Part shown: one piece after another, positions 1-8,288 of the stretch | Position numbering within the stretch: the first letter of the stretch is position 1 | How the letters are laid out: every line of letters starts with the position of its first letter | DNA from: Myxococcota bacterium | GTDB taxonomy: Bacteria > Myxococcota_A > Bradymonadia > UBA7976 > UBA1532 | Reading direction: 5' to 3' | DNA length: 37,675 nt | Assembly: GCA_023150895.1 (NCBI GenBank) | Contig: JAKLJY010000082.1 | Coordinates: 1 to 37,675, forward strand | Notes under the pieces: model-generated | Told to the model about the DNA's origin: nothing | Seen by the model: only the letters and a program-made list of their open reading frames with translations | Databases searched by the model: none | Position numbers and translations under genes: made by a program

Positions 1-1
1 T

Positions 2-640
2 GAGTTCAACGAGCCCTTTGTGGGACGGGCAATCGTCGAGTCGGTGGTCGAGAACGGACTCGACCGTCCGGTATTTCCGGGTCCGCGTCCGTTCATCGTC
101 GACTACCGTCTGCAGTTCGATGATGGCTTTCCGGTCCGATGCGCCGCGCTGGGAACCCGATTGCCGTGGGCGCAGGGCGACGAGGTCTGGCTCGAGACAG
201 ATCAACTCGGACAGTTCATCAACCTCCAGACGGCCAGAATCAGCGGGTCTTTTCGCCATGGCGCCCCGGACGCGCCGTTCGATGTCCTCATCGCGACGAA
301 TCGTGCAGACACGTCCTTGACGGACACCCGAATCGACCTTGCGAAGTTCGGGCTGACACTGACCCTAGAGGCGGTTTGCCCCCCGGTTCCGTGGCCGGAA
401 TTCGGCGTGGAGGACGAGTTTCACCCGGAACGCACCGTGTTCGGCCGTGAATTGGCCCTTTTTTTCGCCAACGGCGCGGGCGACACCCTCACGCTTCGTC
501 GCGGCGAGCAAGGCGAAATCGGCCTGCCCGACGGCCGCCGTGCACGCATCGTTCTGACCATGGCACGCGAGTACCAACCGGACCCGAACAACCCCTACGT
601 CGGTCTGTATCACGAGTTCCTCCTCACCATCGCCCCGTGA
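2..640 (+). CDS. Unknown protein, 5' end outside the window
   Basis: The reading frame is open to the left edge of the window, so this is the C-terminal part (about 212 residues) of a protein. An internal GTG at 20 could be taken as a start, but the frame continues upstream of it and no Shine-Dalgarno precedes it. The stop is TGA at 638-640. The visible part is acidic, with alternating hydrophobic and polar stretches that look like beta strands (for example FIVDYRLQF and ARIVLTMAREY), and it has no membrane segment. I recognise no family or motif. Base composition and codon use look like those of the neighbours. The 133-base gap to the kinase holds only the -10 element at 759. Confidence 0.6.
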   Translation, partial: EFNEPFVGRAIVESVVENGLDRPVFPGPRPFIVDYRLQFDDGFPVRCAALGTRLPWAQGDEVWLETDQLGQFINLQTARISGSFRHGAPDAPFDVLIATNRADTSLTDTRIDLAKFGLTLTLEAVCPPVPWPEFGVEDEFHPERTVFGRELALFFANGAGDTLTLRRGEQGEIGLPDGRRARIVLTMAREYQPDPNNPYVGLYHEFLLTIAP

Positions 641-758
641 CGACGCGTGAGCGCGCGCGTCCGGCCGTCGTTCGCCACGAACCTCCGGTCACGCCCCGCC
701 GGCCCGCCCCCCGTCCCCCCCACCAATTCGTAAATAGATCCGCGCGCCTCGCCCGGCG

Positions 759-764
759 TATAGT
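759..764 (+). promoter_or_regulatory. -10 element before the kinase gene
   Basis: TATAGT matches the sigma70 -10 consensus at five of six positions and ends 9 nt before the ATG at 774. Transcription would begin about 3 nt before the start codon. I see no good -35 hexamer at the usual distance. The sequence between (ggcgagacg) is at best a weak ribosome-binding site. Confidence 0.4.
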
Positions 765-773
765 GGCGAGACG

Positions 774-2240
774 ATGTCGAACCACCCCGAATCCACTCTC
801 GAGCCACTGTTACCGGACGCCACGACCGTCCCGGGTGACCCCATGCTCGGCCGGGTGCTCGGGGGCAAGTTCGTCGTGCAGCGCATGCTGGGCGCGGGCG
901 GCATGGGCGCCGTGTACGTCGGCGTCCAGCACCCCGTCGGGCGCGAGGTGGCCGTCAAGGTCATCCCGCCGGCCCCGGGGGGGCGTACGGGCGCGGCGGC
1001 GGACCTCGAGATGCGCTTTCTGCGCGAGGCGCGGGCGCTCGCGACGCTCGACCACGCGGGCATCGTCACGCTACACGACAGTGGCGTCGAGCCGGACGGC
1101 ACGCTGTACCTGGTCATGGAGTTTCTGCGCGGCGAGACACTGAAGGAGCGCATCGTGCGGCGCGGGGCCATGCCCGTGCCCGTCGCCCTCGCCACCATGC
1201 TGCAGATCCTGTCGGCGGTCGCCCACGCCCACGCCCGGGGCCTGATTCATCGCGACCTCAAGCCCGAGAACATGATCCTGGCCCACGGCGGGCGCGGCGG
1301 CGCGGAACGCGTGAAGGTCCTCGACTTCGGCATCGCGAAGATCCAGGCCGAGTCCGGCAACGCCGATCTCGGGCAGACGCGCGCCGGCATCGTGCTCGGC
1401 ACGCCCCGCTACATGGCGCCCGAACAGATCCACTCGGCCCCCGTCACCGCGGCGACGGATGTGTATTCGCTGGGTGTGTTGCTGTTCGAGATGCTCGCCG
1501 GGCACCCGCCCTTCGATGCGCCGTCGACGTTCGCGCTGCTGTCGATGCACGCACGCGAGCCCGTGCCGCCCCTGCCGGCGCACGTGCCCGAGCCCGTCTG
1601 GCACGTCGTGGCCCGGGCCATGGCGAAGGAGCCCGTGCACCGCTTCGCCGATGCCGCCGAGATGGCCCGCCACCTCGAGCCCCTGGCGGCAGCCATGCCG
1701 GCGCCGCCGGTGCCGACCGCCGCCGAACCCGAAGAGGACGACGGCATCAAACCCACCGTCGAGATGAGCACGACCTCGATGCTCGCCGGTGAGGCGCTGC
1801 GCGCTTCGCCCCGTGGCGGGTCGGCGGCCGGCTCGGACGCGACGAGCCGCAGCGGTCGGATCCGGCGCGTGCTGCTCGGCGCGGCCGGCGTGGCTGCCCT
1901 GGCCGCGGGGGCGCTCTGGGGTCTGTTGCGCGACGTCGAACCGCCGGCGCCGCCGGTGGACACCACGCCCGCGGTCATGCAGGTGGCGATCGCCGCCGCG
2001 CCCGAGTCCAAGGCCGCGCCTGCCCCGGTGACCCAGGCGCCGGCCCCGGAGGCCCTGCAGGGCATCATCGACGCCCTCGACGCGAAACGGCTCGAGATGG
2101 CCGCCGCCCGGGCCGAGGTGCTCCTGACGAGCGGCTCGGACGCCCCGGCCTTCCGTGCCCGCGTCCGCACCGAGCCCCGCTTCGACGCGCTGCGCAGGCA
2201 CCCGCGCGTCGCCCGGATCCTGGCCGAAAACACCCCGTAG
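774..2240 (+). CDS. Membrane-anchored Hanks-type Ser/Thr protein kinase
   Basis: This 488-residue protein phosphorylates Ser/Thr on unknown target proteins. The kinase domain covers about residues 30-300 and looks active: Gly-rich loop GAGGMG at 40-45, ATP-binding Lys62 in VAVKV, helix-C Glu85, catalytic HRDLKPEN from 159 (Asp161), DFG at 184-186, and GTPRYMAPEQ at 209-218. A Pro/Glu-rich juxtamembrane stretch (about 305-360) leads to one membrane helix at about 365-386 (RVLLGAAGVAALAAGALWGLL). The roughly 100 residues after it are probably periplasmic; they end in a helical segment (EALQGIIDALDAKRLEMAAA) with no PASTA or other sensor motif that I recognise. The start at 774 gives a normal N-terminus and sits just behind a -10 element. 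Kinases of this layout are abundant in Myxococcota. Confidence 0.93.
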   Translation: MSNHPESTLEPLLPDATTVPGDPMLGRVLGGKFVVQRMLGAGGMGAVYVGVQHPVGREVAVKVIPPAPGGRTGAAADLEMRFLREARALATLDHAGIVTLHDSGVEPDGTLYLVMEFLRGETLKERIVRRGAMPVPVALATMLQILSAVAHAHARGLIHRDLKPENMILAHGGRGGAERVKVLDFGIAKIQAESGNADLGQTRAGIVLGTPRYMAPEQIHSAPVTAATDVYSLGVLLFEMLAGHPPFDAPSTFALLSMHAREPVPPLPAHVPEPVWHVVARAMAKEPVHRFADAAEMARHLEPLAAAMPAPPVPTAAEPEEDDGIKPTVEMSTTSMLAGEALRASPRGGSAAGSDATSRSGRIRRVLLGAAGVAALAAGALWGLLRDVEPPAPPVDTTPAVMQVAIAAAPESKAAPAPVTQAPAPEALQGIIDALDAKRLEMAAARAEVLLTSGSDAPAFRARVRTEPRFDALRRHPRVARILAENTP

Positions 2241-2321
2241 CCCCTGGCGCCTGCAGTGGCCGGCCAGAACTGGCACGGTACGTGCTTCGCGCGGCCCGAA
2301 GTCCTCGTCACCGGAGCCGCC

Positions 2322-3530
2322 ATGCCTCGCCCCGTCGTCCCGTTCGCTCGTCGGCTCGCTGCCCGCGGGCTCACCGCCCTGGCGCTCGCCCTGCTCGTAC
2401 CCGCCTGCGGAGGCGATGAGACCGAGCCGGCGCCGGCCCCCGCCGAGACGGCCCCCGGGGCCTGTGGCATCGAGGCCTGCGCGGTCGACGAGGCGGCCTT
2501 CGACGATGACGGGCCGTACACGCCCGAACGCAGCCCCGGCAAGGCCGACGCCGCCGCCATCGAGAGCGCGGTGACGGGCGCCGTCGCCGACGGCGTGCTC
2601 TCGGCCGACGACGTCGAGGCGCTGTTCGCCGCCGCCGGCAATCGGGTCAACGAGGACGAGCTCGACGCCATCCGCGCGGCGCTCGGCCCGGCCGCAGACG
2701 CGTACACCGTCGACGAGGCGGCGCCGGCCGCAGCGCGCGCCCGGGCCCTCGTGCTCGACCTCTTCGACGACGAGGCCGAAACGGTCGCCGCCGGCCGGAC
2801 GTTCGCCGAGGGGGACCTGCCCGCGGCCGTGCGCGAGGTGCTCGAAACGGCCCGCCTCAACGGCGCCATCGCCTACGACGTCAACGAGACCGACGACGAC
2901 GGCGAGGGGGTCTGGAGCCCCTACCCCGCCACGACGCCGCCCGTCGGCAACATGACTTTCGAGTACACGCAGCTCACGCCCGAGGCGCTCGCGGCGGACC
3001 TCGCCGATACCACGGTCGAGTACAACCGCATCATCGGCACCGAGACGGCCACCACCGCGTCGGGACAGACCTACACGCGGGTCGTCTACGAGCCGGGGGT
3101 CGGCGGCACGGGCAACGTGCTCGCGCAGTACGATGAGGCCTGGCATCCGGACATCTACGCCCGCGGCACCGAGGGGCAGAAGTGGGCCAACAACTTCGCC
3201 ATCCTGTCCGACGGCACGATTCACGCGCTGCCGGCTTCGCGGCGCTCCGAGCTGCAGGACCTCATTCTGACCAACCCCCACCTCAGCCGGGGGCGGCACC
3301 TGCTCTTCAACGGTCACCTCGACGTCCTGCGCGGCAAGGTCGTGGGCGTGGAGATGTCCGGACGCCTGTCGAAGCGCGCCGCCGAGGGGAAGGCCCGCTT
3401 CATCGACCCCCTCGCCCTCCTGCGCGCGTGGGGCTTCGAGATCGCCGACGGCGTGACGCTGCGCTACGGCAATACGGCCCCGCGGCTCGACGAGGCCGGT
3501 CACGTGCTGCGCGAGGTCGCGACGCCGTAA
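2322..3530 (+). CDS. Predicted lipoprotein of unknown function
   Basis: The protein has 402 residues. The N-terminus MPRPVVPFARRLAARGL is followed by a hydrophobic stretch and the lipobox LVPAC, so it should be exported and lipid-modified. The frame extends upstream to a GTG at 2256, but the ATG at 2322 is preceded by GGAG (2312-2315) and gives a clean signal peptide. After an acidic Ala/Glu linker comes a helical region (about 80-170) with EF-hand-like acidic spacing, then a C-terminal domain of about 200 residues that starts near TVEYNRIIGTET and has conserved-looking blocks such as GQKWANNFAILSDGTIHALP. I do not recognise the family. It lies 81 bases behind the kinase gene and may be cotranscribed with it. 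Confidence 0.8.
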   Translation: MPRPVVPFARRLAARGLTALALALLVPACGGDETEPAPAPAETAPGACGIEACAVDEAAFDDDGPYTPERSPGKADAAAIESAVTGAVADGVLSADDVEALFAAAGNRVNEDELDAIRAALGPAADAYTVDEAAPAAARARALVLDLFDDEAETVAAGRTFAEGDLPAAVREVLETARLNGAIAYDVNETDDDGEGVWSPYPATTPPVGNMTFEYTQLTPEALAADLADTTVEYNRIIGTETATTASGQTYTRVVYEPGVGGTGNVLAQYDEAWHPDIYARGTEGQKWANNFAILSDGTIHALPASRRSELQDLILTNPHLSRGRHLLFNGHLDVLRGKVVGVEMSGRLSKRAAEGKARFIDPLALLRAWGFEIADGVTLRYGNTAPRLDEAGHVLREVATP

Positions 3531-3535
3531 GGCCC

Positions 3536-3564
3536 TTGTCGCCGGCGCCGCTTTGGCCTAGACA
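3536..3564 (+). promoter_or_regulatory. Promoter of gpsA, leaderless geometry
   Basis: TTGTCG (3536-3541), a 17-nt spacer, then TAGACA (3559-3564). Only six bases (cggggc) separate the -10 from the ATG at 3571, so transcription would begin on or next to the start codon. No Shine-Dalgarno is present. Confidence 0.45.
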
Positions 3565-3570
3565 CGGGGC

Positions 3571-4575
3571 ATGCGCAGCGCAGTCATCGGTGGTGGAAGC
3601 TGGGGCACGGCCCTGGCCACGGTCCTGGCCAACAAGGGCGACGTCTGCGTCTGGGCCCGCGAGCCGGACGTGGTCGAGAGCATCAACCGCGAGCACCGCA
3701 ACGTCCGCTACCAGAAGGACGCCGTGCTGCCCGAGAACATCCGGGCGACGACGGATCTGGCCGAAGCCGTGCAAGGCGCCGCACTCGTGACGCTCGTCGT
3801 GCCGAGCCACGTCATGCGGCCGATGTGCGAGCGCATCGGCCCCCTGCTCTCGCCCGGCGTGCCCATCGTCAGCGCGAGCAAGGGCATCGAGAACGAGACG
3901 CTGTGTACGATGGAGGAGGTCCTGAACGGGGCGCTTCCGCGGGCGCTGCGCAGCGACGTCGCGTTTCTGTCCGGCCCGAGCTTCGCTGCCGAGACCATCG
4001 CCCGCATGGTCACCGCCGTGACCATCGCCGCGCGCTACCACGACACCGCCGAGGCCGTGCAGCAGGCGTTCAGCACGCCGTACTTCCGGTGTTACACCAC
4101 GGAAGACGTCACCGGCGTCGAGCTCGGCGGCGCGTTGAAGAACGTCATCGCCATCGCGGCCGGCGCCGCCGACGGCCTCGGCCTCGGGCACAACACCCGC
4201 GCCGCGCTGCTCACCCGCGGCGTCGCCGAGATCACCCGCCTGGCGGTCAAGCTGGGGGCCAATCCGCTGACGCTGAGCGGTCTCGCCGGCATGGGCGACC
4301 TCGTGCTCACCTGCACCGGCAATCTGTCGCGCAATCGACACGTCGGCTGCGAGATCGGCAAGGGCCGGCGCGCGAGCGAGATCATCGCCGAGATGAGCGA
4401 GGTGGCCGAGGGCGTCCGCACGGCCCGCAGCGCCTACGACCTGTCGCTGCGCGAGGGCGTCGAGATGCCCATCACCGCCGAGGTCTTCCGCATGGTGCAC
4501 GAAGACAAACCGGCGAAACAGGCCATCCGGGATCTCATGTCCCGCGACCTCAAGCGCGAGCGGGAGAGCGGGTGA
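3571..4575 (+). CDS. gpsA: Glycerol-3-phosphate dehydrogenase [NAD(P)+]
   Basis: GpsA reduces dihydroxyacetone phosphate to sn-glycerol 3-phosphate, the backbone precursor of phospholipids, in the cytoplasm. The 334 residues are the family's usual length. The N-terminal Rossmann fold begins with the nucleotide-binding motif GGGSWG at 7-12. SASKGIE (Lys104), LSGPSFA, and GGALKNVIAIAAG with the catalytic Lys190 follow, then HNTRAALLTRG in the helical C-terminal domain and the GMGDLVLTC motif. The start at 3571 places the Rossmann motif correctly. Five bases separate its stop from the next start, so it heads a three-gene unit with the exported protein and prmC. Nothing is missing or truncated. 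Confidence 0.97.
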   Translation: MRSAVIGGGSWGTALATVLANKGDVCVWAREPDVVESINREHRNVRYQKDAVLPENIRATTDLAEAVQGAALVTLVVPSHVMRPMCERIGPLLSPGVPIVSASKGIENETLCTMEEVLNGALPRALRSDVAFLSGPSFAAETIARMVTAVTIAARYHDTAEAVQQAFSTPYFRCYTTEDVTGVELGGALKNVIAIAAGAADGLGLGHNTRAALLTRGVAEITRLAVKLGANPLTLSGLAGMGDLVLTCTGNLSRNRHVGCEIGKGRRASEIIAEMSEVAEGVRTARSAYDLSLREGVEMPITAEVFRMVHEDKPAKQAIRDLMSRDLKRERESG

Positions 4576-4579
4576 TCCC

Positions 4580-5182
4580 TTGACCGGCGCCGACCTGCGT
4601 CGCGGCCTCTGTCTCGCGGCCCTGCTGCTGTCGAGCGTTCCGCGCCTCGCCTTCGCCGTCGGGCGCCCGGATTTTCGCCCTCGCGCCGCGACGATGTATG
4701 CCGGCGACCCGAGTGCCGGGCTGAAGCTGCGTGTCGAAGACATCTTCGGTCTGTACCTCGTCGATCCGCCGCGCCGGCACGCCTCGGAGCGCGTCGAGCT
4801 CGAGGGCGAGCGCGTCGTACTGCACTACTGGCAGCCCGCCTCGGGCTTCTCCGACGCCGAACTCACCACCCGCGCGACGCAGTGGTTTCTCCTCGGACGC
4901 ACACAGTTCTCGCCCGGGGTGCGGGCGCTGTTCAGCGAGATGCCCGCCACGCAGGAGGTCGTGATGGTCTTCCACGAGGTGGTGCGCAAGGACCAGCGCG
5001 GCCGCCGCCTGGCCGAAGAGAGTGTCACGCCCTACATGCGGGTCCGGCTGACGCGGAAGCGCTTCGAGCGCCTCAAGCTCGAGCCCGTGCACGCCTGCGT
5101 CGACCGCGGCGACTGTCAGGCCGTCTTCCGCGCCGCGTTCGACGAGGCGCGCTTCGACCGAAAAGGAATCAAGCTGCGCTGA
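4580..5182 (+). CDS. Small exported protein of unknown function
   Basis: The protein has 200 residues and a classical signal peptide (LRRGLCLAALLLSSVPRLAFA, cleaved about residue 26). The start is TTG at 4580, five bases after the gpsA stop, with GGGAGAG at 4562-4568 as a ribosome-binding site; no ATG fits. The mature part is basic, about 175 residues, with alternating strands (ERVVLHYWQP, EVVMVFHEVVRKD) and two cysteines near the C-terminus (VHACVDRGDC) that could form a disulfide. I recognise no family. It overlaps prmC by one base (TGATG), so translation of prmC is probably coupled to it. Confidence 0.8.
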   Translation: MTGADLRRGLCLAALLLSSVPRLAFAVGRPDFRPRAATMYAGDPSAGLKLRVEDIFGLYLVDPPRRHASERVELEGERVVLHYWQPASGFSDAELTTRATQWFLLGRTQFSPGVRALFSEMPATQEVVMVFHEVVRKDQRGRRLAEESVTPYMRVRLTRKRFERLKLEPVHACVDRGDCQAVFRAAFDEARFDRKGIKLR

Positions 5183-6042
5183 TGAGTCAACCGGTCTGGA
5201 CGATCCGCGCCGTGCTCCAGTGGACGCAGGGCTTCTTCAAAGACAAGGGCCTCGACACGCCCCGCCTCGATGCCGAGTTGCTGATCGGCGACGCGCTGAA
5301 ACTGACCCGCGTGCGCCTCTACATGGACCTCGACCGCCCCCTCGACGAGCGCGAGCTCGCCGACATCCGCGAGCGCGTGCGTCGCCGCGGCCGGCACGAG
5401 CCCGTCGCCTACATCACCGGCAAGCGCGGGTTCTGGAAGCTCGACCTCGCCGTCGATGCCCGCGTCCTCATCCCGCGGCCCGACACCGAGCGCCTCGTCG
5501 AGCTCGCCCTCGAGGCGTTGACCGGGCGCGAGGCGCCCCGGGTGGTGGACGTCGGCACGGGCAGCGGCGCCATCGCGTTGTCCATCGCGAGTGAGCGCCC
5601 GGACGCCACGGTGCTCGCCATCGACCTCTCGCCGGACGCGCTCGCCGCCGCCGAAGCGAATGCGACCGCCGCCGGCCTGACGAACGTGACCTTCGCGCGC
5701 GGTGACGTCCTCGCGCCGGCCGCGGCGTTCCGGCCGGACGTCGTGCTCTCCAACCCGCCGTACATCACCTCGGCCGAGTGCGAGGCGCTGATGCCGGACG
5801 TGCGGCTTTTCGAGCCCCGCCTCGCCCTCGACGGGGGGCTCGACGGGCTGCGGGTCGTGCGGGCGCTCGTCACGCAGGCGGCGGCGCTGTTGCCGGCGGG
5901 CGGCGCGCTGTTGTTCGAGATCGGGCACGATCAGGGGCCGGCCGCAGCGGCGCTCGTCGAGGCGTCGGCGGCGTTCACCGGGGTCACCGTGCACAAAGAC
6001 TACGGCGGCAAGGACCGCGTCGTGGCGGGCGTGCACGTCTGA
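5182..6042 (+). CDS. prmC: Peptide chain release factor N5-glutamine methyltransferase
   Basis: PrmC methylates the glutamine of the GGQ motif in release factors RF1 and RF2 using S-adenosylmethionine, which speeds translation termination. The 286 residues are full length. The N-terminal helical domain (1-80) ends in the family signature around PVAYITGKRGFW. IPRPDTE is at 97-103, the SAM-binding motif DVGTGSGAI at 123-131, and the catalytic NPPY at 191-194. The ATG at 5182 overlaps the preceding stop by one base. A frame extending far upstream exists but lacks family similarity. In many bacteria prmC follows prfA; that neighbour is absent here. Confidence 0.95.
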   Translation: MSQPVWTIRAVLQWTQGFFKDKGLDTPRLDAELLIGDALKLTRVRLYMDLDRPLDERELADIRERVRRRGRHEPVAYITGKRGFWKLDLAVDARVLIPRPDTERLVELALEALTGREAPRVVDVGTGSGAIALSIASERPDATVLAIDLSPDALAAAEANATAAGLTNVTFARGDVLAPAAAFRPDVVLSNPPYITSAECEALMPDVRLFEPRLALDGGLDGLRVVRALVTQAAALLPAGGALLFEIGHDQGPAAAALVEASAAFTGVTVHKDYGGKDRVVAGVHV

Positions 6043-6068
6043 GGGCACGCCGCCCGGCGGCCCCCGGC

Positions 6069-6097
6069 TTGCATTCTGCGACAATGTCGCACATGAT
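6069..6097 (+). promoter_or_regulatory. Promoter of the pse operon
   Basis: TTGCAT (6069-6074), 17 nt, CATGAT (6092-6097), then seven bases to the ATG at 6105. The hexamers match consensus only moderately, but the spacing is exact and the arrangement repeats that of gpsA and the gene at 35741. The spacer is filled by a perfect dyad listed separately. It is the only recognisable promoter between prmC and pseB. Confidence 0.4.
6077..6091. promoter_or_regulatory. Operator-like dyad in the pse promoter spacer
   Basis: TGCGACA-A-TGTCGCA is a perfect 7-1-7 inverted repeat. It occupies 15 of the 17 bases between the proposed -35 and -10 boxes, where a bound repressor would block RNA polymerase. A third copy of the half-site, TGCGAC, begins at 6097, exactly 20 bp (two helical turns) after the first. 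No regulator gene lies beside it. Confidence 0.4.
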
Positions 6098-6104
6098 GCG
6101 ACCC

Positions 6105-7106
6105 ATGCTGAAGAACGCCTCCATCCTGGTCACCGGCGGCACGGGCTCCTTCGGGAACACCTTCGTGCCGGCCACGCTCGCCCGGTACGAGCCGCGTCGC
6201 CTCGTCGTGTTCAGCCGCGACGAGATGAAGCAGTGGGAGATGGCCAAGAAGTTCCAGGGCGACCCGCGGGTGCGCTTCTTCGTCGGCGACGTCCGCGACA
6301 AGGAGCGCCTGCACCGCGCGCTCGACGGCATCGAGTACGTGGTGCACGCCGCCGCGCTGAAGATCGTGCCGACGGCCGAGTACAACCCCTTCGAGTGCAT
6401 CAAGACAAACGTCATGGGGGCGATGAACCTCATCGACGCGTGCATCGACTCGGGCGTCAGACGCTGTGTCGCGCTCAGCACGGACAAGGCGAGCTCGCCG
6501 ATCAATCTCTACGGCGCGACCAAGCTCGCCTCCGACAAGGTCTTCATCGCCGGCAACTCATATTCCGGCGCCACCGGCACGCGGTTCTCGGTCGTCCGCT
6601 ACGGCAATGTCATGGGCTCGCGCGGCTCGGTCATCCCGTTCTTCCTGTCCCGGGCGGGCGAGGGCCTCCCGATGCCGGTAACGGATCCGCGCATGACACG
6701 CTTCATGATCACCCTCGAACAGGGGGTCGAGCTGGTCTGGCATGCCTTCGAGGACATGGTCGGCGGTGAGATCTACGTCAAGAAGATCCCGTCGATGCGC
6801 ATCACCGAGATCGCACAGGCCTGTGCACCGGGCGCGCCGCAGGAGACCATCGGCATCCGTCCCGGCGAGAAGCTGCACGAACAGATGATCGGCGTCGAGG
6901 ACGCAGGGTACACCTACGAGTATCCCGGTCACTTCAAGATTCTGCCGTCCATTCACGGATGGGACAAAGACCCCGCCCGTATCGGTGCGGGTCGGCCCGT
7001 CGGCGAGGGGTTCTGTTACAACTCCGAGACCAACCCGGAGTGGATGGACGTCGATACGCTGCGCGCGTGGATCGCCGCCCACCGGGCCAAGATCGGGACG
7101 TTCTGA
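6105..7106 (+). CDS. pseB: UDP-N-acetylglucosamine 4,6-dehydratase (inverting)
   Basis: PseB performs the first step of pseudaminic acid synthesis: it dehydrates UDP-GlcNAc and inverts C5 to give UDP-2-acetamido-2,6-dideoxy-L-arabino-hex-4-ulose. From the ATG at 6105 the protein has 333 residues, the family's usual length. The Rossmann motif TGGTGSFG begins at residue 9, as in characterised PseB proteins. STDKASSPINLYGATK contains the family's modified active site with the Tyr and Lys of the extended SDR fold, and RYGNVMGSRGSVIPFF and RMTRFMITL are typical of this branch. Upstream in-frame ATGs at 6084, 6093 and 6096 would only add a short tail. The stop overlaps pseC by one base (TGATG). Confidence 0.95.
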   Translation: MLKNASILVTGGTGSFGNTFVPATLARYEPRRLVVFSRDEMKQWEMAKKFQGDPRVRFFVGDVRDKERLHRALDGIEYVVHAAALKIVPTAEYNPFECIKTNVMGAMNLIDACIDSGVRRCVALSTDKASSPINLYGATKLASDKVFIAGNSYSGATGTRFSVVRYGNVMGSRGSVIPFFLSRAGEGLPMPVTDPRMTRFMITLEQGVELVWHAFEDMVGGEIYVKKIPSMRITEIAQACAPGAPQETIGIRPGEKLHEQMIGVEDAGYTYEYPGHFKILPSIHGWDKDPARIGAGRPVGEGFCYNSETNPEWMDVDTLRAWIAAHRAKIGTF

Positions 7107-8284
7107 TGAGCGGCGCGGCCGGGACGCCGGCGTTTCTGCCCTACGGACGGCAGTCCATCGATGCCGACGACGTCGCCGCCGTGCAGGCCGTGCTGCAGAG
7201 CCCGTTTCTCACCCAAGGACCCGAGGTCGCGCGCTTCGAGGCCGCGCTGGCCGAGCGCACGGGCGCCCGCTACTGCGTCGCGTTCGCCAACGCCACCGCC
7301 GCGCTGCATTGTGCCGTCGCAGCGCTCGACCTGCCTCCGGGTGCGGAGGGCGTGACGAGCGCCAACACCTTCGTCGCTTCGGCCAACTGCCTCGCGTACA
7401 ACGGCCTCGTGCCGCGGTTCGCAGACATCGACGCGCAGACCGCAAACGTCACGGCGGCGACGCTCTCGGCGTGCGTCACGGCGGCGACGCGCGTGCTCAT
7501 CCCCGTGCATTTCGCCGGGCAACCCTGCGACATGCCCGCCATCGGCGCCCTCGCCCGGGAGCGGGGCCTGCGAGTCATCGAGGACGCCGCGCACGCCATC
7601 GGCTCGGTGGACGCGCACGGCATCCCGGTCGGGGCCTGCGCACACAGTGACATGACCGTCTTCTCGTTCCACCCGGTCAAGACCATCACCACGGGCGAGG
7701 GTGGCGCGGTCACCACCAACGACGCGGCACTGCACGAAGCACTGACTCTGTTGCGCAGCCATGGCATCACGAAAGACCCCGCTCGGCTGCGGACGAATCC
7801 GGGGCCCTGGCACTACGAGCAGGAGCGCCTCGGGTTCAACTACCGCATCACCGATCTGCAGTGCGCGCTCGGCGTGTCGCAGCTTCGCAAGCTCGATGCG
7901 TTCAAGTCGCGGCGCCGAGCCATCGTCTCGGCCTACGATGCGGCCTTTGCCGGGCTCCCCTGGCTCCGACCGCTCGTGGAGCGCCCCGGCACCGACAGTT
8001 GTTTCCACCTGTACGTCGTGCGGCTCGATTTCGCCGCGCTCGGGTGTGATCGCGCGGCCGTCATGGCCCGCCTCGCCGCCGCGGGCATCGGCTCGCAGGT
8101 GCACTATATTCCGGTCTACACCCAACCCTGGTATCGCGAGACGTACGGCACGCACGACGGCCTGTGCCCCGAGGCCGAACACTACTTCGCGGAATGTCTC
8201 AGCCTGCCCCTCTACCCCGCCCTGACGGACGCCGACGTCGCGCGGGTCGTCGCCGCCGTGCGCGCGCTCGGCTCGGGGGCCTGA
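7106..8284 (+). CDS. pseC: UDP-4-amino-4,6-dideoxy-AltNAc aminotransferase
   Basis: PseC is a PLP-dependent DegT/DnrJ/EryC1-family enzyme that transfers an amino group from glutamate to C4 of the PseB product. The 392 residues are full length. IEDAAHAIG (from 158) supplies the PLP-contacting Asp160 and His163. FSFHPVKTITTGEGG holds the Schiff-base Lys192, and the RLGFNYRITDLQCALG block is diagnostic for the family. The HYIPVYTQPWY motif near the C-terminus is characteristic of PseC. The start overlaps the pseB stop by one base. Four bases separate its stop from the pseF start. Confidence 0.94.
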   Translation: MSGAAGTPAFLPYGRQSIDADDVAAVQAVLQSPFLTQGPEVARFEAALAERTGARYCVAFANATAALHCAVAALDLPPGAEGVTSANTFVASANCLAYNGLVPRFADIDAQTANVTAATLSACVTAATRVLIPVHFAGQPCDMPAIGALARERGLRVIEDAAHAIGSVDAHGIPVGACAHSDMTVFSFHPVKTITTGEGGAVTTNDAALHEALTLLRSHGITKDPARLRTNPGPWHYEQERLGFNYRITDLQCALGVSQLRKLDAFKSRRRAIVSAYDAAFAGLPWLRPLVERPGTDSCFHLYVVRLDFAALGCDRAAVMARLAAAGIGSQVHYIPVYTQPWYRETYGTHDGLCPEAEHYFAECLSLPLYPALTDADVARVVAAVRALGSGA

Positions 8285-8288
8285 GGCC

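Noticed and set aside
2277..2300. Short inverted repeats (for example CCAG/CTGG) between the kinase and the lipoprotein
   Set aside because: Stems of four to five pairs are expected by chance in this GC-rich sequence.
2256..2321. GTG start at 2256 for the lipoprotein
   Set aside because: It would put 22 polar residues before the signal peptide, and it lacks the GGAG that precedes the ATG at 2322.
1071..3503. 810-codon open frame on the minus strand under the kinase and lipoprotein
   Set aside because: It is antisense to genes with clear motifs and contains no recognisable domain.
5778..6104. Long N-terminal extension of pseB
   Set aside because: The frame runs through prmC and is low-complexity Arg/Gly/Ala. 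The PseB fold begins right after 6105.
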